Source of the DNA: Thalassomonas viridans
GTDB lineage: Bacteria; Pseudomonadota; Gammaproteobacteria; Enterobacterales; Alteromonadaceae
Direction: 5' to 3'
Assembly (NCBI RefSeq): GCF_000948985.2
Contig: NZ_CP059733.1
Coordinates: 620,001-684,000, forward strand
Length of the DNA: 64,000 nucleotides
A model generated the notes under the pieces. That model did not search any database, was not told where the DNA came from, and saw only the letters and a program-made list of their open reading frames with translations. The translations under genes and the position numbers were made by a program. Each line of letters starts with the position of its first letter. Within the stretch, counting starts at the first letter, position 1. Positions 12,791 to 21,945 of this stretch are shown here, piece by piece.

Positions 12791-14335
12791 TTAATGGAAG
12801 CTTTTCGGACCACGGATATTTTCATGATCTTGCGGTAATAACATGCCCTGGGGTTGGTTTTCCCGCGGCAATTGATCCTGATTGCTCTGCAGGATTTCCT
12901 TGATATGCTTGAGCCGGTACAACCTGTGCTGATTGGCTACCCCACAGGCGTTATTGAGCCGGTGAGCCGGATAATTTCTCGATAAATTCAGCAGGCCCAG
13001 GCAGACACGGTAGGCTTGTTCTTCATGCTGCTTTTGCTGTAGCTGTGACCGGACCCAGATCAGAACTTCATCACCTATGTCCTTGGCCCAGTTCATTAAA
13101 CGGCCTGCAGACCAGCGGTGGTGCTTTTCATGTTTGACCGGCATGTGCTCCGGGCGTGTCGTCATCCCGGGGTGATACTTCCTGGGATGGCTGGTGATGC
13201 GTTGATTGTTGAAGTAAGCTTCTATCAGGTTATCTTTGGCATGCAGCTCCAGCCTTTCACCGACAAGCTGATGTGGCACCGAGTACAGGTGATCGTCGTA
13301 TTGCACATGGTAATCAATGTTCACTTTCACCTGTTTAATATCGGTATATTGATAGGCATGTTTAGGCAGTGGCATTAGCGCCGGTTTATCAAGGGCATCG
13401 AAGAGACTCTGCCGGGTGCCCTTAAGTTGTTTGAAGGGCTTGTTATTCACCTCGAGCAGCAAGGCCCGGATGCAGTGATTGAGCTCGGCCAGCGAGAAGA
13501 AGGTGTGGTGGCGCAGCCGGGCCAATATCCAGCGCTCGATGATTTGTACACCGACTTCGGCTTTTGCCTTATCCTGCGGCTTTCTTGGTCTTGCCGGTAC
13601 AATGGCCGTACCATAATGTTGAGCCAGTTGCTGGTAGCTGGGATTAACATCCGGATCATACCGGCATGCCTTGGTTACGCCGCTGCGCAGGTTATCCGGC
13701 ACCACGATATCAGGTACGCCGCCGATAAATTCAAAGGCCCTGACATGGCTGCCTATCCAGTCGGGTAGGGTCTGGCTATAGGTCGCCTCGGCAAAGGTAT
13801 AGTTCGATGCGCCCATTACCGCCACAAAGATCTGCGCATGGCGGATCTCTCCCGTGGCGTTACAGACAATCGGCATCGTTTGCCCGGCATAATCGACAAA
13901 AAGTTTTTCACCCGCCTTATGCACTTGGCGCATGGAGCGCTTTTGTTTTTTTAGCCAGTGTTTATAGCGGTCGCAGAACTGGGAATAACTGTAGCAACGG
14001 TTAGGGTATTGTTGGGTGTATTCCTCCCACAGCAGGGTTTTCGTCATGCCTTTACCTTTTAATGCCTGGTGGAGTTCGGCCCAGTCAGGCACTTCAAAAC
14101 GCTGTGATGGCCGGATATCGGCGCGCGGGTAAAACTTTGCCGCTAACTGGCTGTCATCGAGCCCTTCGGGCAGTGGCCAGGTTAACGATAAAGCTTTGGC
14201 TTTAGTGAGGAGTTTTTGAATGCCGCTGGGGCTGATCTTAGTGCTGGCGCTGATTTTACGAACACTGAGTTGGGCAACAAAATGCAGCCTCAACACTTCT
14301 CTGATTTTACGCATTGTGATCCTTTTATTCGCCAT
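12791..14335 (-). CDS. istA: IS21-family transposase IstA
   Basis: A 514-residue DDE transposase. It has an N-terminal HTH region (about residues 1-45, LSVRKISASTKISPSGIQKL) and an rve-type integrase core with the acidic triad in LFVDYAGQTMPI (Asp), VVPDNLRSGV (Asp) and KDKAKAEVGVQ-type context (Glu). A basic C-terminal domain follows. It appears full length. Its upstream region holds the four-unit terminal repeat array where IstA should bind. Confidence 0.95.
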   Translation of the reverse strand: MANKRITMRKIREVLRLHFVAQLSVRKISASTKISPSGIQKLLTKAKALSLTWPLPEGLDDSQLAAKFYPRADIRPSQRFEVPDWAELHQALKGKGMTKTLLWEEYTQQYPNRCYSYSQFCDRYKHWLKKQKRSMRQVHKAGEKLFVDYAGQTMPIVCNATGEIRHAQIFVAVMGASNYTFAEATYSQTLPDWIGSHVRAFEFIGGVPDIVVPDNLRSGVTKACRYDPDVNPSYQQLAQHYGTAIVPARPRKPQDKAKAEVGVQIIERWILARLRHHTFFSLAELNHCIRALLLEVNNKPFKQLKGTRQSLFDALDKPALMPLPKHAYQYTDIKQVKVNIDYHVQYDDHLYSVPHQLVGERLELHAKDNLIEAYFNNQRITSHPRKYHPGMTTRPEHMPVKHEKHHRWSAGRLMNWAKDIGDEVLIWVRSQLQQKQHEEQAYRVCLGLLNLSRNYPAHRLNNACGVANQHRLYRLKHIKEILQSNQDQLPRENQPQGMLLPQDHENIRGPKSFH

Positions 14336-14449
14336 ATCCCCGCCTCAGTAATGAAAAAGGGGATAGCTTAACAAATAGATTTAATTATCAATGCGTTGAA
14401 GGATTCTGGTTAGGTGTGCACACCGATTCCGGAAATTTAGCAAAAGTGT

Positions 14450-14542
14450 GCACGCTAAAACCGGAATCAGTGTTCACGCTAGAACCAGAATAGGTGTGCA
14501 CATTGGGCCGGAATCACTGTGCACGTTGCGCCGGAATATGCA
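14450..14542. repeat. IS21 right-end tandem repeat array
   Basis: Four successive degenerate units of about 24 bp run up to the right tip: GTGTGCACGCTAAAACCGG, GTGTTCACGCTAGAACCAG, GTGTGCACATTGGGCCGG and TGTGCACGTTGCGCCGG (each followed by AAT...). A partial inverted unit lies at 14413-14432. Matching units lie in reverse orientation at the left end (11938-12040). A 20-bp stretch, 14508-14527, is the exact reverse complement of 11952-11971. Confidence 0.75.
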
Positions 14543-14623
14543 GTTGGGCAGAAACTCTGCATTGAGGTAAACCAGGAGGCAATCAAGATCACCCCTAAGC
14601 AGGTTGATGCTGCGAACAGGTAA
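14543..14623 (+). pseudogene. symE-like toxin gene, 3' part
   Basis: It begins with the second copy of the GTTGGG target duplication and reads on in the symE frame (VGQKLCIEVNQEAIKITP, then PKQVDAANR) to a TAA at 14621-14623. A rho-independent terminator follows within 25 bases. It is the distal end of the gene cut by the IS21 element and has no start of its own. Confidence 0.75.
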
Positions 14624-14643
14624 CTGAGAACCCGCAGTGACTT

Positions 14644-14679
14644 AAGCTGTTGTGCCAAAAGCGGTGCAACAGCTTTTTT
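14644..14679 (+). terminator. Terminator of the symE-like gene
   Basis: A 13-bp stem including G-U pairs (AAGCTGTTGTGCC / GGTGCAACAGCTT) with a 6-nt loop, followed by TTTTTTC. It lies about 20 bases past the symE stop codon. Confidence 0.75.
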
Positions 14680-14973
14680 CTTGGGTTAAAGAAGTTAGAG
14701 GTAAGTTGATCTTGGTAAAGAAATCTTGCACATAAATGTTAACAAAAAGTGTATTAAATGTTTATTTGGTGTATTTCGTGTAATGTGCTGTAATTAACTT
14801 TCCTTATTAATCAGTGGTATAACTTTATCCAGCTTCGGCTAAGTAGTATTAGCTGAAATGAAATTATCGATATCATTACAAGTAATTAATAAGTAGTTCT
14901 TTAGTACGATATGCCTGAGGAGTTATTAAGATAATTATTTTCGATTATCGCTATTAACTTATTTGGAAGTAAC

Positions 14974-15954
14974 ATGTTTAAAATGAAAAAAATATTAATA
15001 AGTTCGATGTTAGCATTCACTTCTATAGCTGTGCAGGCTAATTCTGTTGGTCAACATGACTTGATAGATGCAGCAACTGCTGCTCAATATGGTTTCGATT
15101 TGCAGGGGTTAACCTGGGTTGGTGGTTTGGAAGTTAAAGGTCTTAGCCAGGGCCTTGCTTGGGATGAAAATTTTGCTGATACCCGTTATGCAACGGCAGA
15201 AGAGGTAAAGGCTCTATTGGCTGGAGCCGATCTAAATTTTATTGATCAGGTGATTGCCAATAGTGGTTTTGAAGTTCGTGAGCTTCAATATGGCGCTTCT
15301 AAGCGAGATTTAACCGGTGTCAGTAAGTGTACAACTGATGGCAGCATATCTTTTGGCGGGAGTTTGTGTACATTAAAGAAAGACTATAATTTTGCTATTG
15401 ATCGTGCTGAGAGTTGGGCTTCAGAGCAATATAACGCCGTTCCTTTGTTGATTGTTAATACTGATTATGTAAAACCAAAAGAAGCTTGGGAATGGAATGA
15501 GTATACCGAAGTTTCTGAAGCCGATGGCGCCCAACTTGATATGAGCGGATTGACCTGGATGCGTTTTAAAACGATAGCGCATATGTCTTCAAAAGAAATT
15601 AAGGAAGCTTTGGCTGATGGTGGCTCGTTAAGCGATTGGCGCTGGGCGACGGCTGCTGAGGTAAGTGCTTTATTAAAATCGGATCACGACAGAGAATTTG
15701 AAAAAGTCTTTTTAGGCACTGATACGGCAGGTTTTAGTCATTTATATTATGCTGGTGTTGAGGTCAATGCCGCAGAATGTAGTCCGTTGGCAGAAGATAC
15801 TACCCGCCAAAGCGTGGATACTTCATGTGCTGTTAACTTCAGTGCGCAAGATGGTTATTCAGGATATCGAATGCTTAATATGCATTTTGAGTTTATGCGC
15901 TTCTTATTCCTTGGTAACAGTAATATTGCCTCTGTTGCTTTAGTGCGTAAGTAA
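14974..15954 (+). CDS. Secreted two-repeat protein of unknown function
   Basis: A 326-residue protein with a classical signal peptide (cleavage near VQA-NS, residue 22). The mature part is two copies of a roughly 140-residue module. Each starts with a GLTW motif, continues through a (Y/W)ATAEEV-ALL segment (RYATAEEVKALL in copy 1, WRWATAAEVSALL in copy 2), and ends with a cysteine pair (VSKC...SLC; AAEC...DTSC) that could form a disulfide. The ATAxEV-L motif is familiar from uncharacterised secreted or surface proteins of marine bacteria. No catalytic residues are evident. GGAAG lies 7 nt before the ATG at 14974; an internal ATG at 14983 is an alternative. It stands alone behind the IS region. 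Confidence 0.8.
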   Translation: MFKMKKILISSMLAFTSIAVQANSVGQHDLIDAATAAQYGFDLQGLTWVGGLEVKGLSQGLAWDENFADTRYATAEEVKALLAGADLNFIDQVIANSGFEVRELQYGASKRDLTGVSKCTTDGSISFGGSLCTLKKDYNFAIDRAESWASEQYNAVPLLIVNTDYVKPKEAWEWNEYTEVSEADGAQLDMSGLTWMRFKTIAHMSSKEIKEALADGGSLSDWRWATAAEVSALLKSDHDREFEKVFLGTDTAGFSHLYYAGVEVNAAECSPLAEDTTRQSVDTSCAVNFSAQDGYSGYRMLNMHFEFMRFLFLGNSNIASVALVRK

Positions 15955-15983
15955 TTTTTCTGAATAAGTAAATGTTTGGGTTT

Positions 15984-16157
15984 AGGGCCTGTTTATCTTT
16001 GGCCGGGAATGATCTTTTTGGCTGTTTTCACCTCTGTCGGCGTTAGAAAAATATCATGTAGAATAACTACACGTCCATTTTTCTGCTTTGACTTTCTACT
16101 AGGCACAGGCAAAAGCCGCTCAAAAATCTCCATCCCCTCCAAAGATAAACAGGCCCT
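15984..16157. repeat. Foldback MITE-like element
   Basis: A 174-bp sequence with 19-bp perfect terminal inverted repeats (AGGGCCTGTTTATCTTTGG at 15984-16002, its reverse complement at 16139-16157). The symmetry continues imperfectly inward. A central hairpin of TGTAG-AATAA-CTACA is flanked by complementary AGAAAAAT/ATTTTTCT. One end of the same repeat recurs at 17421-17439. There is no coding capacity. Confidence 0.75.
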
Positions 16158-16208
16158 GGTACCCAGGCGCTTTTATTTTAAATTACCGGCAGAGATTGGA
16201 AGGAAGAA

Positions 16209-16592
16209 ATGTTATATCAGGGAAGCTGTCATTGTGGTGCAGTCTGCTTTGAAGTTGAAGCACCGGAAGACCTGGAAGTCGATGACTGTAATTGCTCGAT
16301 TTGCGCAAAGTCGGGCTTTCTGCATTTAATCGTCCCTAAATCCAAATTTACCCTGCTTTCGGGGGAAGATCAGCTGCAAACCTATTGCTTTAACACCGGG
16401 GTAGCCAAACATACTTTTTGTAAGGTATGCGGGATTAAACCTTTTTACATTCCGCGATCTAATCCGGATGGAATAGACGTAAATGCCCGTTGCCTGGATA
16501 CTTGTCCAAAGAGCATGGCGGTGGTGAAGTTTGATGGCCAAAACTGGGAACAGCATGCTTCTAAGCTGGCACATAAAAGCAAAGAAGTTTGA
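16209..16592 (+). CDS. GFA/CENP-V domain zinc protein
   Basis: A 127-residue protein of the glutathione-dependent formaldehyde-activating (GFA) family. The fold binds zinc through conserved cysteines, seen here at C7, C9, C27, C29, C32, C71 and C74 (GSCHCG, CNCSIC, CKVCG). The length is normal. Members are often annotated as S-(hydroxymethyl)glutathione synthase, but many have unproven activity, so the substrate is not assigned. AGGAAG lies 5 nt before the ATG. It ends against the glpF terminator and forms no operon. Confidence 0.9.
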   Translation: MLYQGSCHCGAVCFEVEAPEDLEVDDCNCSICAKSGFLHLIVPKSKFTLLSGEDQLQTYCFNTGVAKHTFCKVCGIKPFYIPRSNPDGIDVNARCLDTCPKSMAVVKFDGQNWEQHASKLAHKSKEV

Positions 16593-16631
16593 TACCTTTG
16601 CCTGGTATCCGGCCAATGTTAAGGGCGAAAG

Positions 16632-16664
16632 GGCAGGTTGTTATCGTACAACCTGCCTTTCTTT
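16632..16664. terminator. Bidirectional terminator between GFA gene and glpF
   Basis: A 10-bp perfect stem (GGCAGGTTGT / ACAACCTGCC) with a 6-nt loop at 16632-16657, followed by TTTCTTTT on the plus strand. It lies between two convergent genes. Confidence 0.8.
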
Positions 16665-17380
16665 TACAGTATGTTTTGCCATAGCCCTGCCGCGATTGCA
16701 GCGCCGGCAACCGGGCCAACCACGGGGATCCAGGCATAGTGCCATTGTGATGAACCTTTATCGGCCACCGGCAGGCAGGCATGGGCCAGCCTTGGGCCTA
16801 AATCCCGGGCTGGGTTGATGGCATAACCCGTCGGCCCTCCGAGTGAAAGTCCTATGCCCCATACCAGCATGCCGACAAGATAGGGCACCATGCCTGCGGT
16901 AAAATCTCCCGAAGTGACTATGGCGCCGACACCAAAAATCAGGGCGACGGTACCGATAATTTCACTGATCAGGTTGCCCGGTACATGTTTTATGGCGGGG
17001 GCGGTGCAAAAAACCGCGAGCTTAGCGCTTTGATCCCGGGTTTCTTTCCAGTGGGGGAGGTAAGTCAGCCACACCAGGATAGCGCCGGTAAAACAACCGG
17101 ATACTTGTGCCAGCGCGGCGCTGGCCACATAAGTTAACGAGTCGTAGATACCGAGAAAGTATTTGGCCAGAGTCACTGCCGGATTAATATCTGCCTGGGG
17201 AGAGCCGCTTGAACTGGCGACAAATACCCCTATCATGACCGCAAATGCCCAGCCAGCCGTAATTGTGATCCAGCCGCCATTTTCCCCTTTAGATTTCGAC
17301 AGCACGACATTGGCAACTACGCCGCCGCCAAATAGGATCAAAAAGAGGCAACCTAAAAATTCACCCAGGATATATTCCAT
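16664..17380 (-). CDS. glpF: Glycerol uptake facilitator (aquaglyceroporin)
   Basis: A 238-residue inner-membrane channel that lets glycerol diffuse into the cell. It has six membrane helices and two half-helices with NPA motifs at N66-A68 (INPAVT) and N189-A191 (INPARD). The Asp after the second NPA-Arg (D193) is the residue that marks glycerol-conducting members. It lies downstream of glpK on the same strand with an 89-bp gap, the reverse of the enterobacterial glpF-glpK order. TGGAGT precedes the start. Confidence 0.93.
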   Translation of the reverse strand: MEYILGEFLGCLFLILFGGGVVANVVLSKSKGENGGWITITAGWAFAVMIGVFVASSSGSPQADINPAVTLAKYFLGIYDSLTYVASAALAQVSGCFTGAILVWLTYLPHWKETRDQSAKLAVFCTAPAIKHVPGNLISEIIGTVALIFGVGAIVTSGDFTAGMVPYLVGMLVWGIGLSLGGPTGYAINPARDLGPRLAHACLPVADKGSSQWHYAWIPVVGPVAGAAIAAGLWQNIL

Positions 17381-17420
17381 TATTTACTCCATTTTCCTTA
17401 ATGACTGAATAAATGTTATT

Positions 17421-17469
17421 AGGGCCTGTTTATCTTTGGCCCTAGCTCTAGTCCTAGTCTTAGTCCGGA
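17421..17469. repeat. Solo MITE end and short hexamer repeats between glpK and glpF
   Basis: AGGGCCTGTTTATCTTTGG at 17421-17439 is identical to the end of the foldback element at 15984. It is followed by degenerate CTAGTC-type hexamers (17441-17465). The second inverted end is absent, so this is a decayed or solo copy. It sits in the glpK-glpF intergenic stretch. Confidence 0.7.
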
Positions 17470-18954
17470 TTATTTAGATCTGACCCTGGATACCGCATCT
17501 TGCCAGCCCTGATAAAGGGCATCCCGTTCGGCTTTTGGCATTTGTGGGGTAAACTGTTGCTGACATTGCCACAGTTCGCTTATTTGCGCCAGAGAGTCAA
17601 ATAAGCCTGCCTGCAAGCCTGCCAGATAGGCGGCGCCTAAAGCGGTGGTTTCCTGGATCACAGGGCGGTCGACATCGGCCCCTAAAATATCGGACAGGAA
17701 CTGTACCAGCCAGTTGTTGGCCACCATGCCGCCATCCACCCGCAAGGTTGACGGGCGGACCGCACCGTCATCTTCCATCGCCCGTTTGAGATCTTTGGTC
17801 TGGTAGCACACGGATTGCAAACCGGCGCTGACAAATTCCGCGATTCCCGTATCCCGGGTTAAGCCGAAAATAGCGCCGCGGGCCTGGGGATCCCAGTAGG
17901 GGGCGCCAAGTCCTGTGAAGGCGGGCACCATATAAACGCCGTGGTTTACCGGGGTATTTTCTGCCAGCTGCTCTGTCTCGCTGGCTTTTTGGATCAGCTT
18001 AATGCCGTCACGTAACCATTGGATTGCGGCGCCGGCGACAAAAATACTGCCTTCTATGGCATAGGTAACTTTACCGTTGAGGCGGTAGGCAACTGTGGTC
18101 AATAACCTGTTGTTGGATTTTAGAGCCTGTTCACCGGTATTGAGCATCATAAAGCAACCTGTGCCGTAGGTGCTTTTTACCATGCCTGCTTTAAAGCAGG
18201 CCTGACCAACCAGGGCCGCCTGCTGATCGCCGGCAATGCCGGTTATGGCTATTTCGCCGCCGAGCAGGCCTGGGTCGGTGACACCAAAATCGGCGCTGGA
18301 GTCGTGCACTTGCGGCAATAAACTCCCGGGTATGGTTAACCTGTCCAGCAGGCTGTTATCCCACTCCTGAGTGTGGATATTAAACATCAGGGTGCGGGAG
18401 GCATTGGTGGCATCGGTTTTATGGCTTTTTCCGCCGGTGAGGCGCCATAGCAAAAAGGTGTCTATGGTGCCGAAAGCCAGTTCTCCCTGCTCTGCACGCT
18501 CACGTGCACCGCTGACGTTATCCAGGATCCACTTGAGCTTAGTGCCGGAAAAATAGGGGTCGACTAACAAGCCGGTCTTATCGCTGAAATCCTGTTCCAG
18601 CCCCTGGGCTATTAAGGAGGAGCAATAGTCGGCGGTGCGCCGGTCCTGCCAGACGATGGCATTATAGACAGGTTCACCGGTTTTTTTATCCCATACCAAA
18701 GTCGTTTCCCTCTGGTTGGTGATACCAATAGCGGCGATATCGGCGGCTGTTAATTGCTTTTCTGCCATGGCCTGGCGGCATGTTTCCAGGGTACTCTGCC
18801 AGATCTCTTCCGGATCATGCTCGACCCAGCCGTTGTGCGGGTAGTATTGCTTGAATTCTTTTTGTGCGCTGCTGATAACGGCTCCCGAGGCATCGAAAAT
18901 GATCGCCCGCGAGCTAGTGGTACCTTGATCTATGGACAAGATATATTTAGACAT
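17470..18954 (-). CDS. glpK: Glycerol kinase
   Basis: A 494-residue FGGY-family kinase that converts glycerol and ATP to sn-glycerol 3-phosphate in the cytoplasm, trapping glycerol brought in by GlpF. The N-terminal ATPase motif [11 protein letters not shown] (7-17), the substrate-loop segment [12 protein letters not shown] and the C-terminal [11 protein letters not shown] motif are present. The length is normal. The start ATG at 18954 has GGGGAG about 9 nt upstream. It is divergent from glpR and its product feeds GlpD. Confidence 0.97.
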   Translation of the reverse strand: MSKYILSIDQGTTSSRAIIFDASGAVISSAQKEFKQYYPHNGWVEHDPEEIWQSTLETCRQAMAEKQLTAADIAAIGITNQRETTLVWDKKTGEPVYNAIVWQDRRTADYCSSLIAQGLEQDFSDKTGLLVDPYFSGTKLKWILDNVSGARERAEQGELAFGTIDTFLLWRLTGGKSHKTDATNASRTLMFNIHTQEWDNSLLDRLTIPGSLLPQVHDSSADFGVTDPGLLGGEIAITGIAGDQQAALVGQACFKAGMVKSTYGTGCFMMLNTGEQALKSNNRLLTTVAYRLNGKVTYAIEGSIFVAGAAIQWLRDGIKLIQKASETEQLAENTPVNHGVYMVPAFTGLGAPYWDPQARGAIFGLTRDTGIAEFVSAGLQSVCYQTKDLKRAMEDDGAVRPSTLRVDGGMVANNWLVQFLSDILGADVDRPVIQETTALGAAYLAGLQAGLFDSLAQISELWQCQQQFTPQMPKAERDALYQGWQDAVSRVRSK

Positions 18955-19234
18955 AATTATGGCTCCCCTGTGCTCTGCTCTGGGCCAGCACGGTTTTTTC
19001 TGCTAATGATCAGGAAAAAACATCATCCTTGAGACCTTCGATAATAAACAAATATTTTCTTTTGTGAAGTTGAAAGTACAAAGAAAGCGGCAATGTGTTG
19101 CTTTTTGAATTTTATTGGCTGGATATTGCCCGGGGAGTTGGCGCTAAGTTCTAAAGTTTTGCATTTGCTTATCTGGTGTTATAGTAGCGAACAATTATCG
19201 GGCAGGTATCATCAGGCATTGGAGTTGAGGGAAC

Positions 19235-19996
19235 ATGGGGCAGGTTAGCCGGCAGGCGAAAATTGTTGAAATGGTGAAAGAGCAAGGTTTTGTAACCATC
19301 GAACATTTCGTTAACTTTTTTAATGTTACCCCGCAAACCATCAGGCGGGATCTTAACCAGCTGGCGGAGCAAAACCGGATACGCCGTCATCATGGCGGCG
19401 CCGGGCTGGACTCCAGCACAGAAAACACTTCCTACAATACCCGCAAGATTTCCCAGCTGGAAGAAAAGCAGCGTATTGCCCGGGCGGTGGTAAGCCATAT
19501 CCCGGATCATGCCTCGCTGTTTATTAATATCGGCACGACAACAGAAACTATTGCCAGGGCGCTGCTGAACCACCAGGGGTTGCAGGTGGTAACCAATAAC
19601 CTCAATGTTGCTTCTATCCTCAGTCATAAAGAAGACTTTAATGTGATTGTCGCCGGTGGCATGGTCAGGAGTCGCGACGGCGGTATTGTCGGTGAGGCGA
19701 CCCGGGATTTTATCGGTCAGTTTAAAATGGATTACGGCATTATCGGTATCAGCGGCATAGATGGCGACGGCTCTTTGCTGGATTTTGATTACCAGGAAGT
19801 GCGCATTGCCCAGGCGATCATAGAAAACTCCCGTAATGTTTTTCTTGCCGCGGACCATACCAAGTTTGGTCGCAGTGCCATGGTACGCTTAGGCAATATC
19901 AAACAGGCGGACAGGTTATTTACCGATCGCAGGCCGTCAAAAAATATCGTCAATATTCTTGATGAGCATAATGTCTGCTTAGATGTTACCGGCTAG
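19235..19996 (+). CDS. glpR: Glycerol-3-phosphate regulon repressor, DeoR family
   Basis: A 253-residue DeoR-type repressor. The N-terminal winged helix (about residues 5-57) has the family signature [13 protein letters not shown] followed by RRHHGGA. The C-terminal DeoR sensor domain (about 75-230) would bind glycerol 3-phosphate. It lies between glpK (divergent) and glpD (downstream), so the regulated genes flank it. The start ATG at 19235 is preceded by GTTGAGGGAAC. Confidence 0.93.
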   Translation: MGQVSRQAKIVEMVKEQGFVTIEHFVNFFNVTPQTIRRDLNQLAEQNRIRRHHGGAGLDSSTENTSYNTRKISQLEEKQRIARAVVSHIPDHASLFINIGTTTETIARALLNHQGLQVVTNNLNVASILSHKEDFNVIVAGGMVRSRDGGIVGEATRDFIGQFKMDYGIIGISGIDGDGSLLDFDYQEVRIAQAIIENSRNVFLAADHTKFGRSAMVRLGNIKQADRLFTDRRPSKNIVNILDEHNVCLDVTG

Positions 19997-20320
19997 CTTA
20001 ACTTAGTTTAGTTTGTTCCTGAATATGAGGAGGCCTGCCGGCATTTTCCCCCTGTTTTGCTTTGCAATATAAAACTGTCCGGCTTTTGCTTGACGTGTCT
20101 TAAAAACACCTATATGAAAGTTCGTAATGTGACATTAATGTTCTAAAATGTTCGTTTTGCTTGCTTATCAATCACTTTCCTGTTTATATTATCAACTGTA
20201 TACTGACTCAAAGATAAAGCTGCCGCCCGTTTTGTCGGGGCCGCATGTCTCGTAAAGCGACCGGTGTTGTATCTGTGAGTTTTCACCCGTTAAGACTTTA
20301 CCGGTTAGAAGGGGAAGAAA
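19997..20320 (+). promoter_or_regulatory. glpD control region with GlpR-like half-sites
   Basis: The 324-base gap before glpD contains clustered TTCG/ATGTTC half-sites: GTTCG at 20120-20124, ATGTTC at 20138-20143 and ATGTTCG at 20148-20154. They resemble the half-site of the E. coli GlpR operator (ATGTTCG). They lie where a repressor for glpD would bind. No other gene is visible in this gap. Confidence 0.5.
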
Positions 20321-21859
20321 GTGGCAAATTTAATACAAGGGACTGTAGATTTGTTAATTGTTGGCGGCGGCATTAATGGCGCGGGTATTGCGGCAGATGC
20401 CGCCGGGCGTGATTTGTCCGTTGTTTTATGCGAACAGCATGATTTGGCGGGAGCCACTTCGTCAGCCAGCAGCAAGCTTATTCATGGCGGCCTGCGCTAT
20501 TTAGAGCATCATGAATTCCGTCTGGTGCGTGAAGCCCTGGCGGAAAGGGAAATTATGCTGAAAAAGGCTCCGCATATTATCTCTCCACTGCGGTTTTGTC
20601 TGCCGCACCAGCCACATTTACGGCCTGCCTGGATGATACGCGCCGGTTTGTTTTTGTATGATCATCTGGGTAAGCGGGAAGCATTGCCGGGAGCCAAATC
20701 GGTGAGGTTTTCGCCGGATCAGGAACTCAAAGAGCATATTACCCGGGGATTTGAATATTCAGATTGCCTGGTGGATGATTCCCGCCTGGTGGTGCTTAAT
20801 GCTATCAGTGCCCGGGAAAACGGTGCGACCATTTTAAACCGTACCCGCTGTATTCAGGCCAAGCGGGTTGGTGATATCTGGCATGTCACCCTGGAACATA
20901 CAATCAGCAAACAAAGAACCTTAGTCCATGCCCGTGCCCTGGTGAATGCTTCAGGTCCCTGGGTCGGCTCCTTTATTGAAAGCGCCCTTAAGTTGACTCC
21001 GGTGCGCAGGACCCGCTTGATTAAAGGCAGCCATATTATTGTGCCTAAGCTTTACCCGCAAAACCGGGCTTTTATACTGCAAAATGAAGATCAGCGTATC
21101 GTTTTTGTGATCCCCTACCAGCAGGACTTCTCCCTGATAGGCACCACAGATGTTGAGTTTGCCGGAGATCCGGCCAAGGTTGCCATTACGGCAGAAGAAA
21201 AAGAATACCTGATTACCGTAGTGAACCGCTACTTTAAAGGCCAGCTGAGGGAAAAAGATGTAGTGGCCAGTTACGCCGGCGTTCGTCCGCTGTGCGACGA
21301 TGAGTCCAGCAGCCCGTCGGCAATTACCCGGGACTATACCCTGGAAGTGGAAGATCACCTGGGGACGGCGCCTTTACTTTCTGTTTTTGGCGGCAAGATA
21401 ACCACTTACCGTAAACTGGCTGAAGCGGCATTAGCCAAGATTGCCCCGTATTTTGAAGAGATGGCGCCGCCCTGGACCGAAAAAGTCAGCCTGCCCGGCG
21501 TGGATTTCGACCGTAACCAAAAAAATTATGCGCTTGGTTTTGCCGCGGCTTTTTGCCAGGAGTTAAGCCAGAGGTATCCCTGGTTGCCTCCTGAGTTAAT
21601 CAGCCGCTATTGCCGTACCTACGGCAGTTTATGCCTGCAGTTTTTACGGAAATCTGTGGCCCTGGAGCAATTAGGTCAGGATTTCGGTGCCGGCCTGTAT
21701 GCGGCGGAAGTGGATTATCTGCTCACCCGGGAATGGGCCTATAGTTGTGAAGATATTCTATGGCGTCGGACCAAGCTGGGGTTGTATCTGCAGCCTGAGC
21801 AGGTACAGAGGCTGTCAGATTATCTTGATAGCCAGGAATGCCGTAGGGCTTCGGCATAA
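20321..21859 (+). CDS. glpD: Aerobic glycerol-3-phosphate dehydrogenase
   Basis: A 512-residue FAD flavoprotein at the inner membrane that oxidises glycerol 3-phosphate to DHAP and passes electrons to quinone. The FAD-binding motif VGGGINGAGIAADAAGRDL is at about 14-32 and the conserved SSKLIHGGLRYLE at about 50-62. It starts with GTG at 20321, supported by AAGGGGAAG 5-8 nt upstream; no in-frame ATG lies near. It completes the GlpF-GlpK-GlpD route from glycerol to glycolysis. Confidence 0.96.
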   Translation: MANLIQGTVDLLIVGGGINGAGIAADAAGRDLSVVLCEQHDLAGATSSASSKLIHGGLRYLEHHEFRLVREALAEREIMLKKAPHIISPLRFCLPHQPHLRPAWMIRAGLFLYDHLGKREALPGAKSVRFSPDQELKEHITRGFEYSDCLVDDSRLVVLNAISARENGATILNRTRCIQAKRVGDIWHVTLEHTISKQRTLVHARALVNASGPWVGSFIESALKLTPVRRTRLIKGSHIIVPKLYPQNRAFILQNEDQRIVFVIPYQQDFSLIGTTDVEFAGDPAKVAITAEEKEYLITVVNRYFKGQLREKDVVASYAGVRPLCDDESSSPSAITRDYTLEVEDHLGTAPLLSVFGGKITTYRKLAEAALAKIAPYFEEMAPPWTEKVSLPGVDFDRNQKNYALGFAAAFCQELSQRYPWLPPELISRYCRTYGSLCLQFLRKSVALEQLGQDFGAGLYAAEVDYLLTREWAYSCEDILWRRTKLGLYLQPEQVQRLSDYLDSQECRRASA

Positions 21860-21916
21860 CCGGCACTAAGCGGATCTTGTTATTCATTTCATTATGCTGA
21901 TAGCATAGCCCCTGTT

Positions 21917-21945
21917 TTAAGTAAGGTTTTTACTTAAGTTTTACC
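21917..21945 (+). terminator. Possible weak terminator after glpD
   Basis: An 8-bp A/T-rich stem (TTAAGTAA / TTACTTAA) with a 5-nt loop lies about 60 bases past glpD, with T-rich sequence after it. The stem has little GC, so termination strength is doubtful. Confidence 0.35.

Larger units (their letters stand above)
11938..14542 (-). mobile_element. IS21-family insertion sequence
   Basis: A 2605-bp element beginning TGCGTATTCC and ending GGAATATGCA (TG...CA ends). It is flanked by a 6-bp direct duplication GTTGGG (11932-11937 and 14543-14548). The ends carry multiple related copies of a roughly 24-bp unit of the form GTGTGCACG...CCGGAATCA, typical of IS21 transposase-binding arrays. It encodes istA and istB in that order on the minus strand. 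Both ORFs look intact, so the element may still be active. Confidence 0.92.

Noticed and set aside
19169..19858. 229-residue minus-strand open frame
   Set aside because: It is antisense to glpR, which has clear DeoR motifs.
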